This document shows positions 45,953 through 56,505 of a stretch of DNA of 64,000 nt, piece by piece. This DNA comes from Henningerozyma blattae CBS 6284 (taxonomy: Eukaryota > Ascomycota > Saccharomycetes > Saccharomycetales > Saccharomycetaceae), in contig NC_020193.1 of the NCBI RefSeq assembly GCF_000315915.1, positions 186,001-250,000 of the forward strand, written 5' to 3'. The position numbers and the translations under genes are program-made. Position 1 is the first letter of the stretch. The number at the start of each line of letters is the position of its first letter. Below the pieces are notes generated by a model. It was given only the letters and a program-made list of their open reading frames with translations. It made no database searches and was not told where the DNA came from.

Positions 45953-46678
45953 ATGGCAAAATTAGTCCACAACACTCAAAAAAAACAACATAGAGAACGG
46001 TCCCAAACAGCCGCAAGGTCTCGTCTGGGGTTTCTAGAAAAGCACAAGGATTACGTCAAGAGAGCTCAAGACTACCATGCCAAACAAAACACTTTGAAAA
46101 TCCTTCGTGCAAAGGCTCAGTCCAGAAACGAAGATGAGTTCTATTACGGCATGAACAACAAAACAATCTCCCAACCAAGGTCGAACATAAACACCAACCT
46201 ATCCACCGACGAAATCAAGCTGTTGAAATCCCAGGATCTAAACTACATCAACACAATGCATGCCATGCACAAGAAGAGCATAGAAAAACAAGTCTCGAAC
46301 CTGGCCTTGCCCAGCACAAACTCAAAACACACCATCTTTGTCGATTCCAAATCACAATTGAAAACCTTCGACCCAAAGGCCTATTTCAAAACAACAGACG
46401 CCTTGTTGTACAACAAATCAAACCGTTTGCAAAAGGACCAATTACAAAGAGCAGACATTAAAAACTCAAACACTCTCATCACTCCTGCAGATAACACTTC
46501 CAAGAAGTTGAAGAACTTGAACGTTTTGAAATCCAAATACGAAAATTTGGAAAAATTATCAAACGTCCAATCCATTTTAAAACAACAGAAAATATTGATG
46601 AATTCAAAAGTTGGATCCAAGAAAATGGTGAAAAACGGCGTCACCTATTTCAAGTTCAATAAACAGAGAAGTCGATAA
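45953..46678 (+). CDS. UTP11: Small-subunit processome protein Utp11
   Basis: Utp11 is a nucleolar component of the SSU processome needed for 18S rRNA maturation. The 241-residue basic protein (250 in S. cerevisiae) has the family-defining start M-A-K-L-V-H-N-T-Q-K-K-Q-H-R-E-R-S-Q and G-F-L-E-K-H-K-D-Y-V-K-R-A-Q-D-Y. The sequences H-T-I-F-V-D-S-K and R-L-Q-K-D-Q-L are also conserved. The start is at 45953; the longer reading frame from 45800 adds unconserved residues that cross the promoter motifs. Codon choice is richer in C-ending codons than in genes such as VPS20, in line with the surrounding GC-rich island. Confidence 0.95.
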   Translation: MAKLVHNTQKKQHRERSQTAARSRLGFLEKHKDYVKRAQDYHAKQNTLKILRAKAQSRNEDEFYYGMNNKTISQPRSNINTNLSTDEIKLLKSQDLNYINTMHAMHKKSIEKQVSNLALPSTNSKHTIFVDSKSQLKTFDPKAYFKTTDALLYNKSNRLQKDQLQRADIKNSNTLITPADNTSKKLKNLNVLKSKYENLEKLSNVQSILKQQKILMNSKVGSKKMVKNGVTYFKFNKQRSR

Positions 46679-47776
46679 GTGTGCTCACTACTCCTTGCTC
46701 ACTACTCTTACTCTTACGCTTACTTTTTATAGATTTTGTATATTATAATTCACGCATTCGTATTCGCATCACATTATATATATATTTCATTCACCCATCC
46801 AATCACTCTTCATATCCGATATTTACACTCCGATATGACTACTCCGATTCGACTGCTCCGATAATCTGCACCCTCGCCTCCGGTTTTCCTCAAGGATCTG
46901 TCTTCCGGTCCGCCCTTATGTCATCAAACAGCCCGAAGGGTGCCGATCCTTAGTCTCGTATATAAATAGCTTGTTTGGCGCTTGCAGGGTGCGTTTCCAT
47001 TCGTATCTTAGTTTGCACTTTATTTTGTATCTTAGTTTGCACTTTTGGTTTTGAATTTTACTTTTAAATTTACTTCCAAGTTTACACTTACCCCATACAA
47101 TAGTAATTACTACATGATCACTCTCACCTCACGTGCCACATAACATGCCCTTCACGTGCCACCTCAATGCATTCCACACGGCCACTCCACGTGACCTCTC
47201 CTCACACCGTGCCTGTAGCCCCGCTCCATTGAAATGCAATTACACGTCATCGGCGTGACCTCGAAAGAAAAAAAAAGCCTCCGCACCATCAACTCCCAAA
47301 GTCCCACGGCTCCGATGCCCGATCGATCCCACTCTCTCGGCGTGTCTGTAGGCAACACGCCATTATCAACCGCTCTGTACTTCTCTTCCGACTTCTCTAG
47401 GCATGCATTTTGAATGTTGTTTTTTTTTATCTCTTCGAAAACCCTCGGCCTTAAAACCTCTCCTCATCTGTACACACACAAGTACTCATTTTGCCTGTAC
47501 CTCACCACCCCTCCCAGATCTAGAAGGAGATCCTGTTGGCTCATCTACTCGTCGTATCTCTTTGTTTATTCGAACTAGCAAAGCCCAATCGAACAAGCCA
47601 AAAACCCATTAACACACCATCAACTATATATATATAATAAATTCACATTGATAAAAAGTGTACACTTTTTTTTAGAAAAAAAAGAAAAGAAAACCCATTT
47701 CCCTCCATCTCCCCTCCCCCTCACCTCCCATCCCCTCCCTCTCCACATATAATTCTATCACTCCTTTAAAACCCCA
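46679..47776. promoter_or_regulatory. UTP11-ADH3 intergenic region with a CACGTG cluster
   Basis: 1.1 kb holding the UTP11 terminator region and the ADH3 promoter. Three CACGTG boxes lie at 47130-47135, 47153-47158 and 47188-47193. The sequence from 46,860 to 47,600 is moderately GC-rich, then becomes a C/T-rich stretch just before ADH3. No gene is supported. Confidence 0.6.
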
Positions 47777-48910
47777 ATGCTAAGACTTTCTTCAAGACTA
47801 TCCACCACCACTCAAGTCTCACCTCGTCTATTTTTAAGATTAAACTCCACCACCGCCACATCTTTCAAGATCCCAACTACTCAAAAAGCTGTGGTCTTTT
47901 ATGAAAATGGTGGTCCATTAAAATATACAACTATCCCAGTCCCAAAACCAAAACCAAATGAAATTTTAATTAATGTCAAATATTCAGGTGTTTGTCATAC
48001 TGATTTACACGCTTGGAAAGGTGATTGGCCATTGGCTGTCAAATTACCTTTAGTTGGTGGTCATGAAGGTGCTGGTGTTGTTGTAGCTAAAGGTTCTGAA
48101 GTGAAAAATTTCGAAATCGGTGATTATGCAGGTATTAAATGGCTAAATGGTTCTTGTATGTCTTGTGAATTATGTGAAAAGGGATTTGAATCCAATTGTG
48201 AACAAGCTGATTTATCAGGTTATACTCATGATGGTTCTTTCCAACAATACGCTACAGCTGATGCTGTTCAAGCTGCTCATATCCCTAAAAACGTCGATTT
48301 AGCAGAAGTTGCACCAATCTTATGTGCTGGTGTTACTGTTTATAAAGCTTTAAAAACTGCTGATGTTAAACCAGGTCAATGGGTAGCCATTTCAGGTGCC
48401 TGTGGTGGTTTAGGTTCCTTAGCAGTCCAATATGCAAAGGCAATGGGTCTTAGAGTCGTTGGTATCGATGGTGGTGATGAAAAGAAAAAACTATTCCACA
48501 GTTTAGGTGGTGACATCTTTGTTGATTTCACAAAGACTCATTCCATTGTTAAAGATATTCAAGACGTCACAAACGGTGGTCCACATGGTGTCATTAACGT
48601 CTCTGTCTCAGAATTGGCTACTTCCATGTCTACAGAATACGTCAGACCTGCAGGTACCGTTGTCTTAGTTGGGTTACCAGCCAACTCTTATGTTAAATCA
48701 GAAGTCTTTTCTCACGTTGTTAAATCTATTAACATTAAAGGTTCTTATGTTGGTAACAGAGCCGACACAAGAGAAGCTCTAGATTTCTTCCAAAGAGGTT
48801 TAGTCAAATCACCAATCAAAATCGTTGGTTTAAGTGAATTGCCAATGGTTTACGAATTGATGGCTCAAAATAAAATCTTGGGTAGATATGTCTTGGACAC
48901 TTCAAAATAA
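47777..48910 (+). CDS. ADH3: Mitochondrial alcohol dehydrogenase (Adh3-like)
   Basis: A zinc- and NAD-dependent alcohol dehydrogenase that interconverts ethanol and acetaldehyde and shuttles redox equivalents in mitochondria. The 377-residue protein has a basic, Ser/Thr/Arg-rich presequence (about 1-27), as in S. cerevisiae Adh3 (375), and cytosolic Adh1/2 lack it. Catalytic zinc ligands are in C-H-T-D and G-G-H-E-G-A-G. Structural zinc cysteines are in [15 protein letters not shown]. The NAD fold has G-A-C-G-G-L-G followed by an acidic end at V-V-G-I-D-G. Position between the ISF1-like gene and the SEG-like ORF matches YMR083W. It is convergent with HSL1. Confidence 0.94.
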   Translation: MLRLSSRLSTTTQVSPRLFLRLNSTTATSFKIPTTQKAVVFYENGGPLKYTTIPVPKPKPNEILINVKYSGVCHTDLHAWKGDWPLAVKLPLVGGHEGAGVVVAKGSEVKNFEIGDYAGIKWLNGSCMSCELCEKGFESNCEQADLSGYTHDGSFQQYATADAVQAAHIPKNVDLAEVAPILCAGVTVYKALKTADVKPGQWVAISGACGGLGSLAVQYAKAMGLRVVGIDGGDEKKKLFHSLGGDIFVDFTKTHSIVKDIQDVTNGGPHGVINVSVSELATSMSTEYVRPAGTVVLVGLPANSYVKSEVFSHVVKSINIKGSYVGNRADTREALDFFQRGLVKSPIKIVGLSELPMVYELMAQNKILGRYVLDTSK

Positions 48911-49186
48911 TCATCTTCATTATATTCTCCTTTTTTTTTTATAAAAAAGAAAAAAAAAAAATTGCAAGTAAATTCAATTTCCCATATATATATATATGTT
49001 TATACCTATATATATACTTTTTATTTCCCATCACTTTTATTCGACTCTTCCCTGTACATTACTTTCTTATTATTTTATTTTAATTTTGATTATTTTTTTT
49101 TTAAAGGTAAAAAAAGGCGTTTATTTATATATATATATATATTACAAATGATTTTTATTATTTTACTAAAAAAAACAAAAATGGGT

Positions 49187-52100
49187 CTATGCACTTGAAT
49201 GTTTCATCTCAGTCTCTAAGATGACACGATTAATATCCTCATTCAATTGTGCAAAAATCTTTACCATCTCATCGTCAACTGTATACTTACCCTTCTTTTT
49301 AACAATTATTAAACTCATATCATCATTATTACTCTCAATCCCAATTTGGAACTTAAAATTACCCTTGATAAATTCACATTCGTATTCAACTTTTGTACTA
49401 CTGCTCTTCATACTTTTTAACCCTAATTTATTCTTAGAACGATGGCTCTTGGGTTTATTATGTTTGATTCCTTGTTTCTCCATTTCATTCAACATTAATT
49501 TATGTGCATTGTCAAACTTTAATTTTGTACGATGTGTCTTGACCAATACAACTGTTTGTTTCGAACTCATTGAACTACTGTTATTATTACTATTATTATT
49601 ACTGCCAAACCCACTAAACATCTTGGTAAACCAATTACTTTTCTTTGCGTGGGTAGTGTTATTATTTTTCGATCCCTTAGTAATAGTATCGGTCTCTTTG
49701 GATTTAGTATTGGATTTTGTAAAATTATTTGTTAACGGTACCGGAGGTTTCGTAGTAGGTGGAGGTAATGGTGCTTTTCTAACTGGTGGAGCTGGAATAG
49801 AAGGAATAGGTGGTGGTATTTGGTTGTTGTTTTTATGCTCAATATTTGTGTCGTCTTTTCTATGTTCTTTCATATTATTATTATTACTTGGATTCAATAC
49901 AATCTTAGGAATAACTTTCTTATTAGATTCCGTTTCCTTTTCAGTAGCAACCGGTTGATAAGGATGTTTACTACCACTAACTTGACGACTCTTGTTATCA
50001 TTGAATTGTGAAATGTCATTATCATTTTTCTTCTCCTTATTTAATAATTCTGCTGGTATACTAATTTGTTCAGAAACATCTTCATCTTCATTATGGGTAT
50101 TTTCCATGGATATATTCTTTAATTGATTCAATTTATTCTCCATTGAATTATTTGAAGTGGTTGCAGAAACAAAATTCTCTTCTTCAAATAACATGGTAAC
50201 TCTATTATTTTTATTTCTATTGCCGTCAGTATCATGATATTCATCTGTACCTTCTTCAATTATATTACCATTCGTTTTGCAAATATCTGAAGTTTCTTTG
50301 TCGAGATCTTGCATAATTCCTTGTGATAAGAGTTCATTTGGATTTATCATAGAAGTATCTTCTTGATCTTCATCCAAATCTTTAAACATCGACATTAAAC
50401 TCTTGGAAATACCCAACGATAAATGTTTCCCATTAGAATTAGTAGCTACTTTAGACCACCTTTTTTGAATCGAATGATTTCTTTGAACTATTAATGGTTT
50501 CTCAGGTGAGTTTTGGAATTTAGATAAAATCTCTTCAGTGGTCTTTCTTGGTAAATTAGCATTAGCGGTACTGTTATTATTCAAATATAGGCTAACTCTA
50601 ACATTGGTTTCAGGTAAAATGACATTAGAAGTATTTAAAGTGTCGATAGAGACAGCTTTCTTATGAATATTACCTTGGTAATCACTACATGATGATCCAG
50701 TCTCCATAGATGATGAATCAGTTGGCGCATCCTCAAAAATATTAATTGTACCATTTTCTGTAGTAGTATTGGTAACATTAGTATTGGTTGGTAATTGTGA
50801 CATTTCTAATGCTTGTGATGATCTCATATCTGAAATAGATTTGTCTTTATTAACAGCAATTACACTAGCAATTTCATTCATAGCAGTGTGAGTATCGTCC
50901 TTTGCAATATCTGATTCTTCAGATTTAGAAATTCCATCAATACTTGGAATACTAACGTCTTGAAAATTAAAATTATTACCATTAGAAACTTTGACATATT
51001 GAGCAGTATAAGTCGCAGATGGCATTTCATTAGCATATGATATACTAGAGTAATCCGATAGATGTGGATCTAAATGAGATATTCTATTTTCTACTGGAGC
51101 AGGTTGACCTTCTACTTGTCTCATTAAATTAGATTTAGGTGTCAATGATATTTTGGTCGATTGCTTTCTTAGAGGCACTGCCGAACTTAATTGACTATAT
51201 CTCTTAGTACTGGATATTATCTCATCAGAGTTTGTATCTCCTAAAAGATCAGTTAAATTTCTAAAAGTCATGGAAGAATTCAATAAAGATGATGGCATTT
51301 TCAGTAAAGGATGTTCAATGGCACTTGACTCAGCCAAGACACTTTGTCTATTCAAATCTAATTCGAATCTATTTGAATTAGTATCTTCTAATGGAGTGCT
51401 CATGTGTGGAGTACTATTTATTAAATTTCTTGATTCTTTTTGAACTTTAAGAGATGCATTTCTTCTTTCTCTTTGAGTATTTTGAATCTTGGTAAACCAT
51501 TGATCATCATCTTGTTCTTTAATAGATTGTAAAAACGAGTTTCTATTAGTTCTTGAAACACCAGAAGAGTGCAAAAGACTAGTGACAAGAGATTCGTTAT
51601 TATTATTACTATTATTATTATTACCTGAGAGAGATCTTTTTGGATCCAATGATGAATGAGAATTATTAGTTGTTTGTAAATTGAGAGCAGATATTGGACT
51701 TGGTTCCATCTTTGTAACATAATTATTTTTCTTTATCTTAAGTTCATCATTTTCAACAAGTTCATGGGTTGGGGTATGGAATATATCATTATTTATATTG
51801 TTTTTCTTAATAATATTGGAAAGGCCAGTTGTATATTCAGCAGCATATTCAGAATAAGATGGATCATCTAAATGTAAACTAGGTAAATTCATTGATTCTG
51901 AAGCCAAAGATGGCTGTTCAGATGATGATCGGCTAAAATATGAGTCATTCTTTGATTGGTTATGAGTATCAGGAGATGTGTTTCTAAATTGGAATGCAGG
52001 TTGAATGTTTCGTACTTCTTTGACATATACACCTTCTTCTTTAAGTACAGGGATATTATTTTGTGTTTTATAACCTTCTTGGGCATTGGTAATGGTTCCG

Positions 52101-54424
52101 TGTGAAATATTTGATGAGACATCAGTGAAGTCTTCACCATTTGAGGTTTTATTATCTTGTGGAGATTCAGTTATTTTTTTCATACCTTCACCAAATAATA
52201 TTTGATCACATAAATCTTCAAAATTCACACTTCCTAAAGTAGTAGGTAATGGTGGTAGATCTTGTGTTGGAAACATCTTAGAATCGCTTACTAAAAATTC
52301 ATTTAAGTTTAAGGATCTTTTCGATATCGATTGTAATGAATATAATGATCTCTTGGATGCGGAGTTTTGTAAGGTTCTTCTAGCCTTATATTGTTTTCTT
52401 GGAGAAATTGGCTTACTTGGTCCATTAGGTGAAACTATGTTGTTAATGTTTCTCTTCGATATTGAAGATACAATTGATTTACTTCTTGTAGCTCTAAAAG
52501 AAGTTGAACTATGTATGGAAACTTTGGATGAAACTCTTTTAAAGCTTCTTGGGGTCGAAGCAGGGAAATTTGGAGCTATGGATGGTAAATTTGGAATCAA
52601 TATATTAATTTCATCTGAATCTGAATCAGTTGTGTTATTTGAGCCACTGTTTGAACTTTTCTTTATTAGATTATTTGTCTCTTTGAGCGATTCTAAACTT
52701 TCATTACTAATTTCACCTGTTCCTTCAGAAGTTTCTCCAGAAACTTCTTGTGAACTGCTTTCCAAAGTATTTTCATAAGTGACATCATATGTATTCTCAT
52801 AAGTAATATCAGAAATATCTGTAGAAAGGTTTTCTGAATTATCTCTAGATGCTGTCCCAGAAGTATTTCCAGATTTACTCATATTATCTAAGCTAAATTG
52901 TGATTTTTGTCTTAATTTTGGAGCATTTTGATTAGTAGAAGAGTCTGCAGATTCCAGTTCGAATGGTGTCTCTGCATTATTTTGAATAGTTGGAGAATTA
53001 CTACGATTTGAAATTCCTGGAGGTGGTAAGAGGCTTTCATTAGCTGATGTTGAAGGAACTGTGTTACCAGGGAAGAATTTAGAGTTTTTCTGTTTATATT
53101 TCAAAAGTAATGAATAAAATAGTTTCTCCTCATTCATATTTGGTTGTAATAGTTTATCAATAATAGCATGTTTTGACTCACCATGCCATAATATTTGTAA
53201 GTTGCTTAAGATAGAAGTATCAATATCACATGGATTTTGAAGGAGGATATCCACATTGGAAAGGTTATTAATAAAATTTAGATTTGAATTAGATTTGTCA
53301 CGAGCCATTGAAAGGTTATTATTATAATTTCTATTTGTTAGTCCCATTCTATCATATTTAGTGATTAATGAATGATTTAAAATTTCAGTTGTAGTCAATC
53401 TCTTGTCAGGATCAACAACAAGAATTTTTGATATTAGATCTTTGGCATCAGGAGAAAGATCAGAGGGCATATGGTATACACCAGATTGTACTTTTAGCAA
53501 TAACTTCTTTATGTTATCATGATTAAATGGTAAATGTCCAGTAAGTAAGGCAAATAATATGATACCGCATGACCATACATCGGTAGGAGACCCATGATAA
53601 GATTTACCCATAACAATTTCTGGAGATGCATAATGAGGTGAACCACATGATGTACTTAATAATTTATCAGAAACTTCCAATGCGGCCATACCAAAATCAG
53701 CGATTTTAATAATTTTATTTTTCTTATCCAATAATAGATTTTCAGGTTTTAAATCTCTATGACAAATATTGAAAGCATGGCAATAAGCTACACCTTGAAT
53801 GATTTGTTTGAAATAATGGACAGCTTCCCTTTCAGGCAGTTTCCCTCTAGACACTAAATAATCGAATAGCTCACCACCATCGACATATTCTAAAACTAGA
53901 TATAATTCTGATTTATTTTCCCAAACTTCATATAAACCCATGACGTTTGGATGTGAAATTAATTTCATAATAACAATTTCTCTTTCAATACCGTATGAAT
54001 TATTACTAGGATTAGTTTCATTTGAATGAGTAGTATAAGGTTTATCAGGTGAGCTACTTAAAGATTTTGCAGGAGAGTCCTGTCTTTTTTTCTTTGAATG
54101 GAAATTTTTAGGGACAATCTTAATAGCTGCTAGTTGGCCTGTTTTCATATTTTTGGCTAATCTGACTCTACCTGAAGAACCTTTACCTAAAGTTTTACCT
54201 AATTTCCATGGGCCAACCGTGTCTCTAGTTTTCCTTTTGGATGATTGTGTATTTGCATTTGTACTTATAGTAGATTCTGCTTGTGATAATCTTTTTGTAG
54301 CATCAGTTACTGATTTAATAACACGTTCAATGTTCGAGTTGGAGACAATCTGAGATGAATCAGGTGTTATTGATGTATTATTTATGCATGGTGGGTTTGG
54401 CAGAGGGGCCGCAAGTGTAGTCAT
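49187..54424 (-). CDS. HSL1: Morphogenesis-checkpoint kinase Hsl1 (Nim1 family)
   Basis: Hsl1 is a septin-localised Ser/Thr kinase that, with Hsl7, targets Swe1 for destruction and so permits mitosis once a bud has formed. The 1745-residue protein (1518 in S. cerevisiae) has its kinase domain at about 72-354. The glycine loop is G-K-G-S-S-G-R-V and the ATP lysine is K102. H-R-D-L-K-P-E-N-L-L-L has catalytic D224; D-F-G is 243-245; and A-S-P-E closes the activation segment. An insert of about 35 residues before helix C (about 108-144) is also present in S. cerevisiae. A long Ser/Asn-rich middle leads to a Pro-rich stretch near residue 1560 and a KA1-type lipid-binding tail over the last ~110 residues. 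It diverges from APE1, as YKL101W does from YKL103C. Confidence 0.96.
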   Translation of the reverse strand: MTTLAAPLPNPPCINNTSITPDSSQIVSNSNIERVIKSVTDATKRLSQAESTISTNANTQSSKRKTRDTVGPWKLGKTLGKGSSGRVRLAKNMKTGQLAAIKIVPKNFHSKKKRQDSPAKSLSSSPDKPYTTHSNETNPSNNSYGIEREIVIMKLISHPNVMGLYEVWENKSELYLVLEYVDGGELFDYLVSRGKLPEREAVHYFKQIIQGVAYCHAFNICHRDLKPENLLLDKKNKIIKIADFGMAALEVSDKLLSTSCGSPHYASPEIVMGKSYHGSPTDVWSCGIILFALLTGHLPFNHDNIKKLLLKVQSGVYHMPSDLSPDAKDLISKILVVDPDKRLTTTEILNHSLITKYDRMGLTNRNYNNNLSMARDKSNSNLNFINNLSNVDILLQNPCDIDTSILSNLQILWHGESKHAIIDKLLQPNMNEEKLFYSLLLKYKQKNSKFFPGNTVPSTSANESLLPPPGISNRSNSPTIQNNAETPFELESADSSTNQNAPKLRQKSQFSLDNMSKSGNTSGTASRDNSENLSTDISDITYENTYDVTYENTLESSSQEVSGETSEGTGEISNESLESLKETNNLIKKSSNSGSNNTTDSDSDEINILIPNLPSIAPNFPASTPRSFKRVSSKVSIHSSTSFRATRSKSIVSSISKRNINNIVSPNGPSKPISPRKQYKARRTLQNSASKRSLYSLQSISKRSLNLNEFLVSDSKMFPTQDLPPLPTTLGSVNFEDLCDQILFGEGMKKITESPQDNKTSNGEDFTDVSSNISHGTITNAQEGYKTQNNIPVLKEEGVYVKEVRNIQPAFQFRNTSPDTHNQSKNDSYFSRSSSEQPSLASESMNLPSLHLDDPSYSEYAAEYTTGLSNIIKKNNINNDIFHTPTHELVENDELKIKKNNYVTKMEPSPISALNLQTTNNSHSSLDPKRSLSGNNNNSNNNNESLVTSLLHSSGVSRTNRNSFLQSIKEQDDDQWFTKIQNTQRERRNASLKVQKESRNLINSTPHMSTPLEDTNSNRFELDLNRQSVLAESSAIEHPLLKMPSSLLNSSMTFRNLTDLLGDTNSDEIISSTKRYSQLSSAVPLRKQSTKISLTPKSNLMRQVEGQPAPVENRISHLDPHLSDYSSISYANEMPSATYTAQYVKVSNGNNFNFQDVSIPSIDGISKSEESDIAKDDTHTAMNEIASVIAVNKDKSISDMRSSQALEMSQLPTNTNVTNTTTENGTINIFEDAPTDSSSMETGSSCSDYQGNIHKKAVSIDTLNTSNVILPETNVRVSLYLNNNSTANANLPRKTTEEILSKFQNSPEKPLIVQRNHSIQKRWSKVATNSNGKHLSLGISKSLMSMFKDLDEDQEDTSMINPNELLSQGIMQDLDKETSDICKTNGNIIEEGTDEYHDTDGNRNKNNRVTMLFEEENFVSATTSNNSMENKLNQLKNISMENTHNEDEDVSEQISIPAELLNKEKKNDNDISQFNDNKSRQVSGSKHPYQPVATEKETESNKKVIPKIVLNPSNNNNMKEHRKDDTNIEHKNNNQIPPPIPSIPAPPVRKAPLPPPTTKPPVPLTNNFTKSNTKSKETDTITKGSKNNNTTHAKKSNWFTKMFSGFGSNNNSNNNSSSMSSKQTVVLVKTHRTKLKFDNAHKLMLNEMEKQGIKHNKPKSHRSKNKLGLKSMKSSSTKVEYECEFIKGNFKFQIGIESNNDDMSLIIVKKKGKYTVDDEMVKIFAQLNEDINRVILETEMKHSSA

Positions 54425-56505
54425 TATAGAATGTTTATTAATTTTAAATGAAATAAATGGGTGAATATAAAATCACAAAATAATAACAAATAGAATAAAA
54501 TAAAAAAAAAAAAGTGAAGTAAAATGAAATATTTTAATAAAGCGAATGACTAAAACTTTTGATGAAATGAATAAAGGTGTAGAAAAAAAAAGCAAATTAA
54601 TTTAGAAGAAATTAATCTTTAATGAATGAATGAATTTAGTTGGTGAATTTCTAAAGGGAGAATTAAAGGAATGGACAGTAAGTAAAGGAAAGCTAATGTC
54701 TTTTACAATTGAAGAATATTGCTTTAATTATATTTAATTTTGAGGATGATGATTAATAGATTAATTGAAGAGATGGGTGTATTAGTATCTATTAATGACA
54801 GGAAGCAAACAATCTATATTATATTCTTGTGAATGTAATTTTCTTAATTCTTAATAACTTAGAGACAACTAAACTGTCTTTTTTTTTTCTTATGTTGGTC
54901 ACTTCACTGCACGATTGTATAAGAAATATGCAAACTTTAAAATCACAAGTTAGTTAGTTTCTATCAGTTCAACTATTAAGAATGTTGCGAATTTGTTCTG
55001 ATGCTGATAGCTCGACTACAAATTTATGGAATTTGATATATATATTATGAATGATCAAGATTTACAATGCCAATATTTGTTTTTTATTTTTTGGGGCATT
55101 ATGAACTACAGTGATTCGATGGATCCACTACTTACTAGTAGTAGAATCTCTTGGACTAAACTGAAATTGGCGTTCCCACAGGCCTACGCCATTACACAGA
55201 GGGCACTCTAGTGAAAAATTGATTTTAATATGTGATGAATCTATTGGGTTGTGAAGTGACCTGTTTAGCGTTGATAGAGTAATATGAATCCAATGGTTAT
55301 TTCTGAATCTGTTTGTACTCGGCGCGAAATCGGCCGGTTTGCTCTCTTTAAACAGCCAACACGAATGCCAGACGCGAAAATTCAGGAAAAGATCGACTAA
55401 CAAAGCTGTATTTTCGCGTTTATCTATTTTTTTCAGGATGGAAAAACAAACATTTTAGAGAGTTGACAAACAAACCAGAATATGAAAACAAAACAAATAA
55501 CACCAATTCTATTTTTAAGTTTTCATATATATATATATAAGGAATACGTATGCAAAATGTGGCTTAATTTAAAACGCTCTAAGTTGGTGACTTCTCGGGA
55601 TGTAATTATTACTAAATATATCCATAAACATGGTAATCCATGTTTAGTTGTTTGAGTGGCTAAGTTACGAGTTTAGAGAATAAAAGGTTTTTTGATTAGT
55701 AATTTATTATTGATATATTTAAAGGGTAGCATGAGCCGTATATCAATTGAGACATTTCAAGTCTATTATTAGACCAACATAGTTTTGTAATTAGTACTAC
55801 TTCATCATCGAAGTAAAAGAATGTTTATTTCAGAAACTCTTGGTATTTACATATCCAAAAGCTAATACAACAATTGATTTGTTGTACTTGGCATATATGT
55901 ATACGTAATCGTTGTTAAGTTGGCATCAAACTAGTAAACACTTCTTGGCGAATTGAAACTTCTATCATTATTTGTATCAAATTAGTCAAGACACTACATT
56001 CAGAGAAGTATGTCACTTCATTGATGCTTCATTTACTTTGTTATCCTTTGCAATAAATAAATGTCGAGAAAAATGCGTCGTTCAGGATTCGAATATAAAA
56101 TGGGGTGTCAAGTTAAACAGTAAATTATAATATGAGTAAAAAAAAAAAACACATTCTTGAATTTTCGGAATTTTTAATTTTTTTTCTACTATTTTTTAAG
56201 GGGCTCACCGAGAGAAAAGGCAGAGAGGTTTTCAAATTTTCAATAGGGTGTATGAACTATACTCCGTTACTAATGTGACTAAACGTACAATAGCAACAAA
56301 TGTTTATGGAAATTTTACCAAATAATACCAAAATGCATTATAAAAAGGAGAGGTAGATAATTGCAAAATGTTGTGAAATAAGTTTTATATTTTTTTGCTT
56401 TTATTCTCTTTTAATACTTAAAACAACCATCAAAGCAAAAGATAGATTGTTAATGTTTTTTTCTTTATATATTGCATCATCTTTTTATTATTACTCTAAA
56501 ACAAA
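54425..56505. promoter_or_regulatory. Divergent HSL1/APE1 promoter
   Basis: 2.08 kb, mostly AT-rich. A small GC-richer patch at about 55,310-55,430 holds three CGCGAAA-type sites. The 2-kb length could reflect a lost gene (YKL102C is a small ORF of doubtful status in S. cerevisiae). ORFs of 61-91 codons have no recognisable content. Confidence 0.5.
55323..55418. promoter_or_regulatory. Cluster of three SBF/MBF-type sites upstream of HSL1
   Basis: CGCGAAA occurs at 55323-55329 and 55373-55379 and, inverted, at 55412-55418; the second and third read ACGCGAAAA. These match the SCB core (CRCGAAA) used for G1/S transcription. The sites lie about 900-1000 bp upstream of HSL1. Confidence 0.6.

Noticed and set aside
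49221..49958. A 245-codon ORF opposite the 3' part of HSL1
   Set aside because: It is a hydrophobic-looking shadow of the charged and Asn-rich HSL1 coding strand, with no family features.
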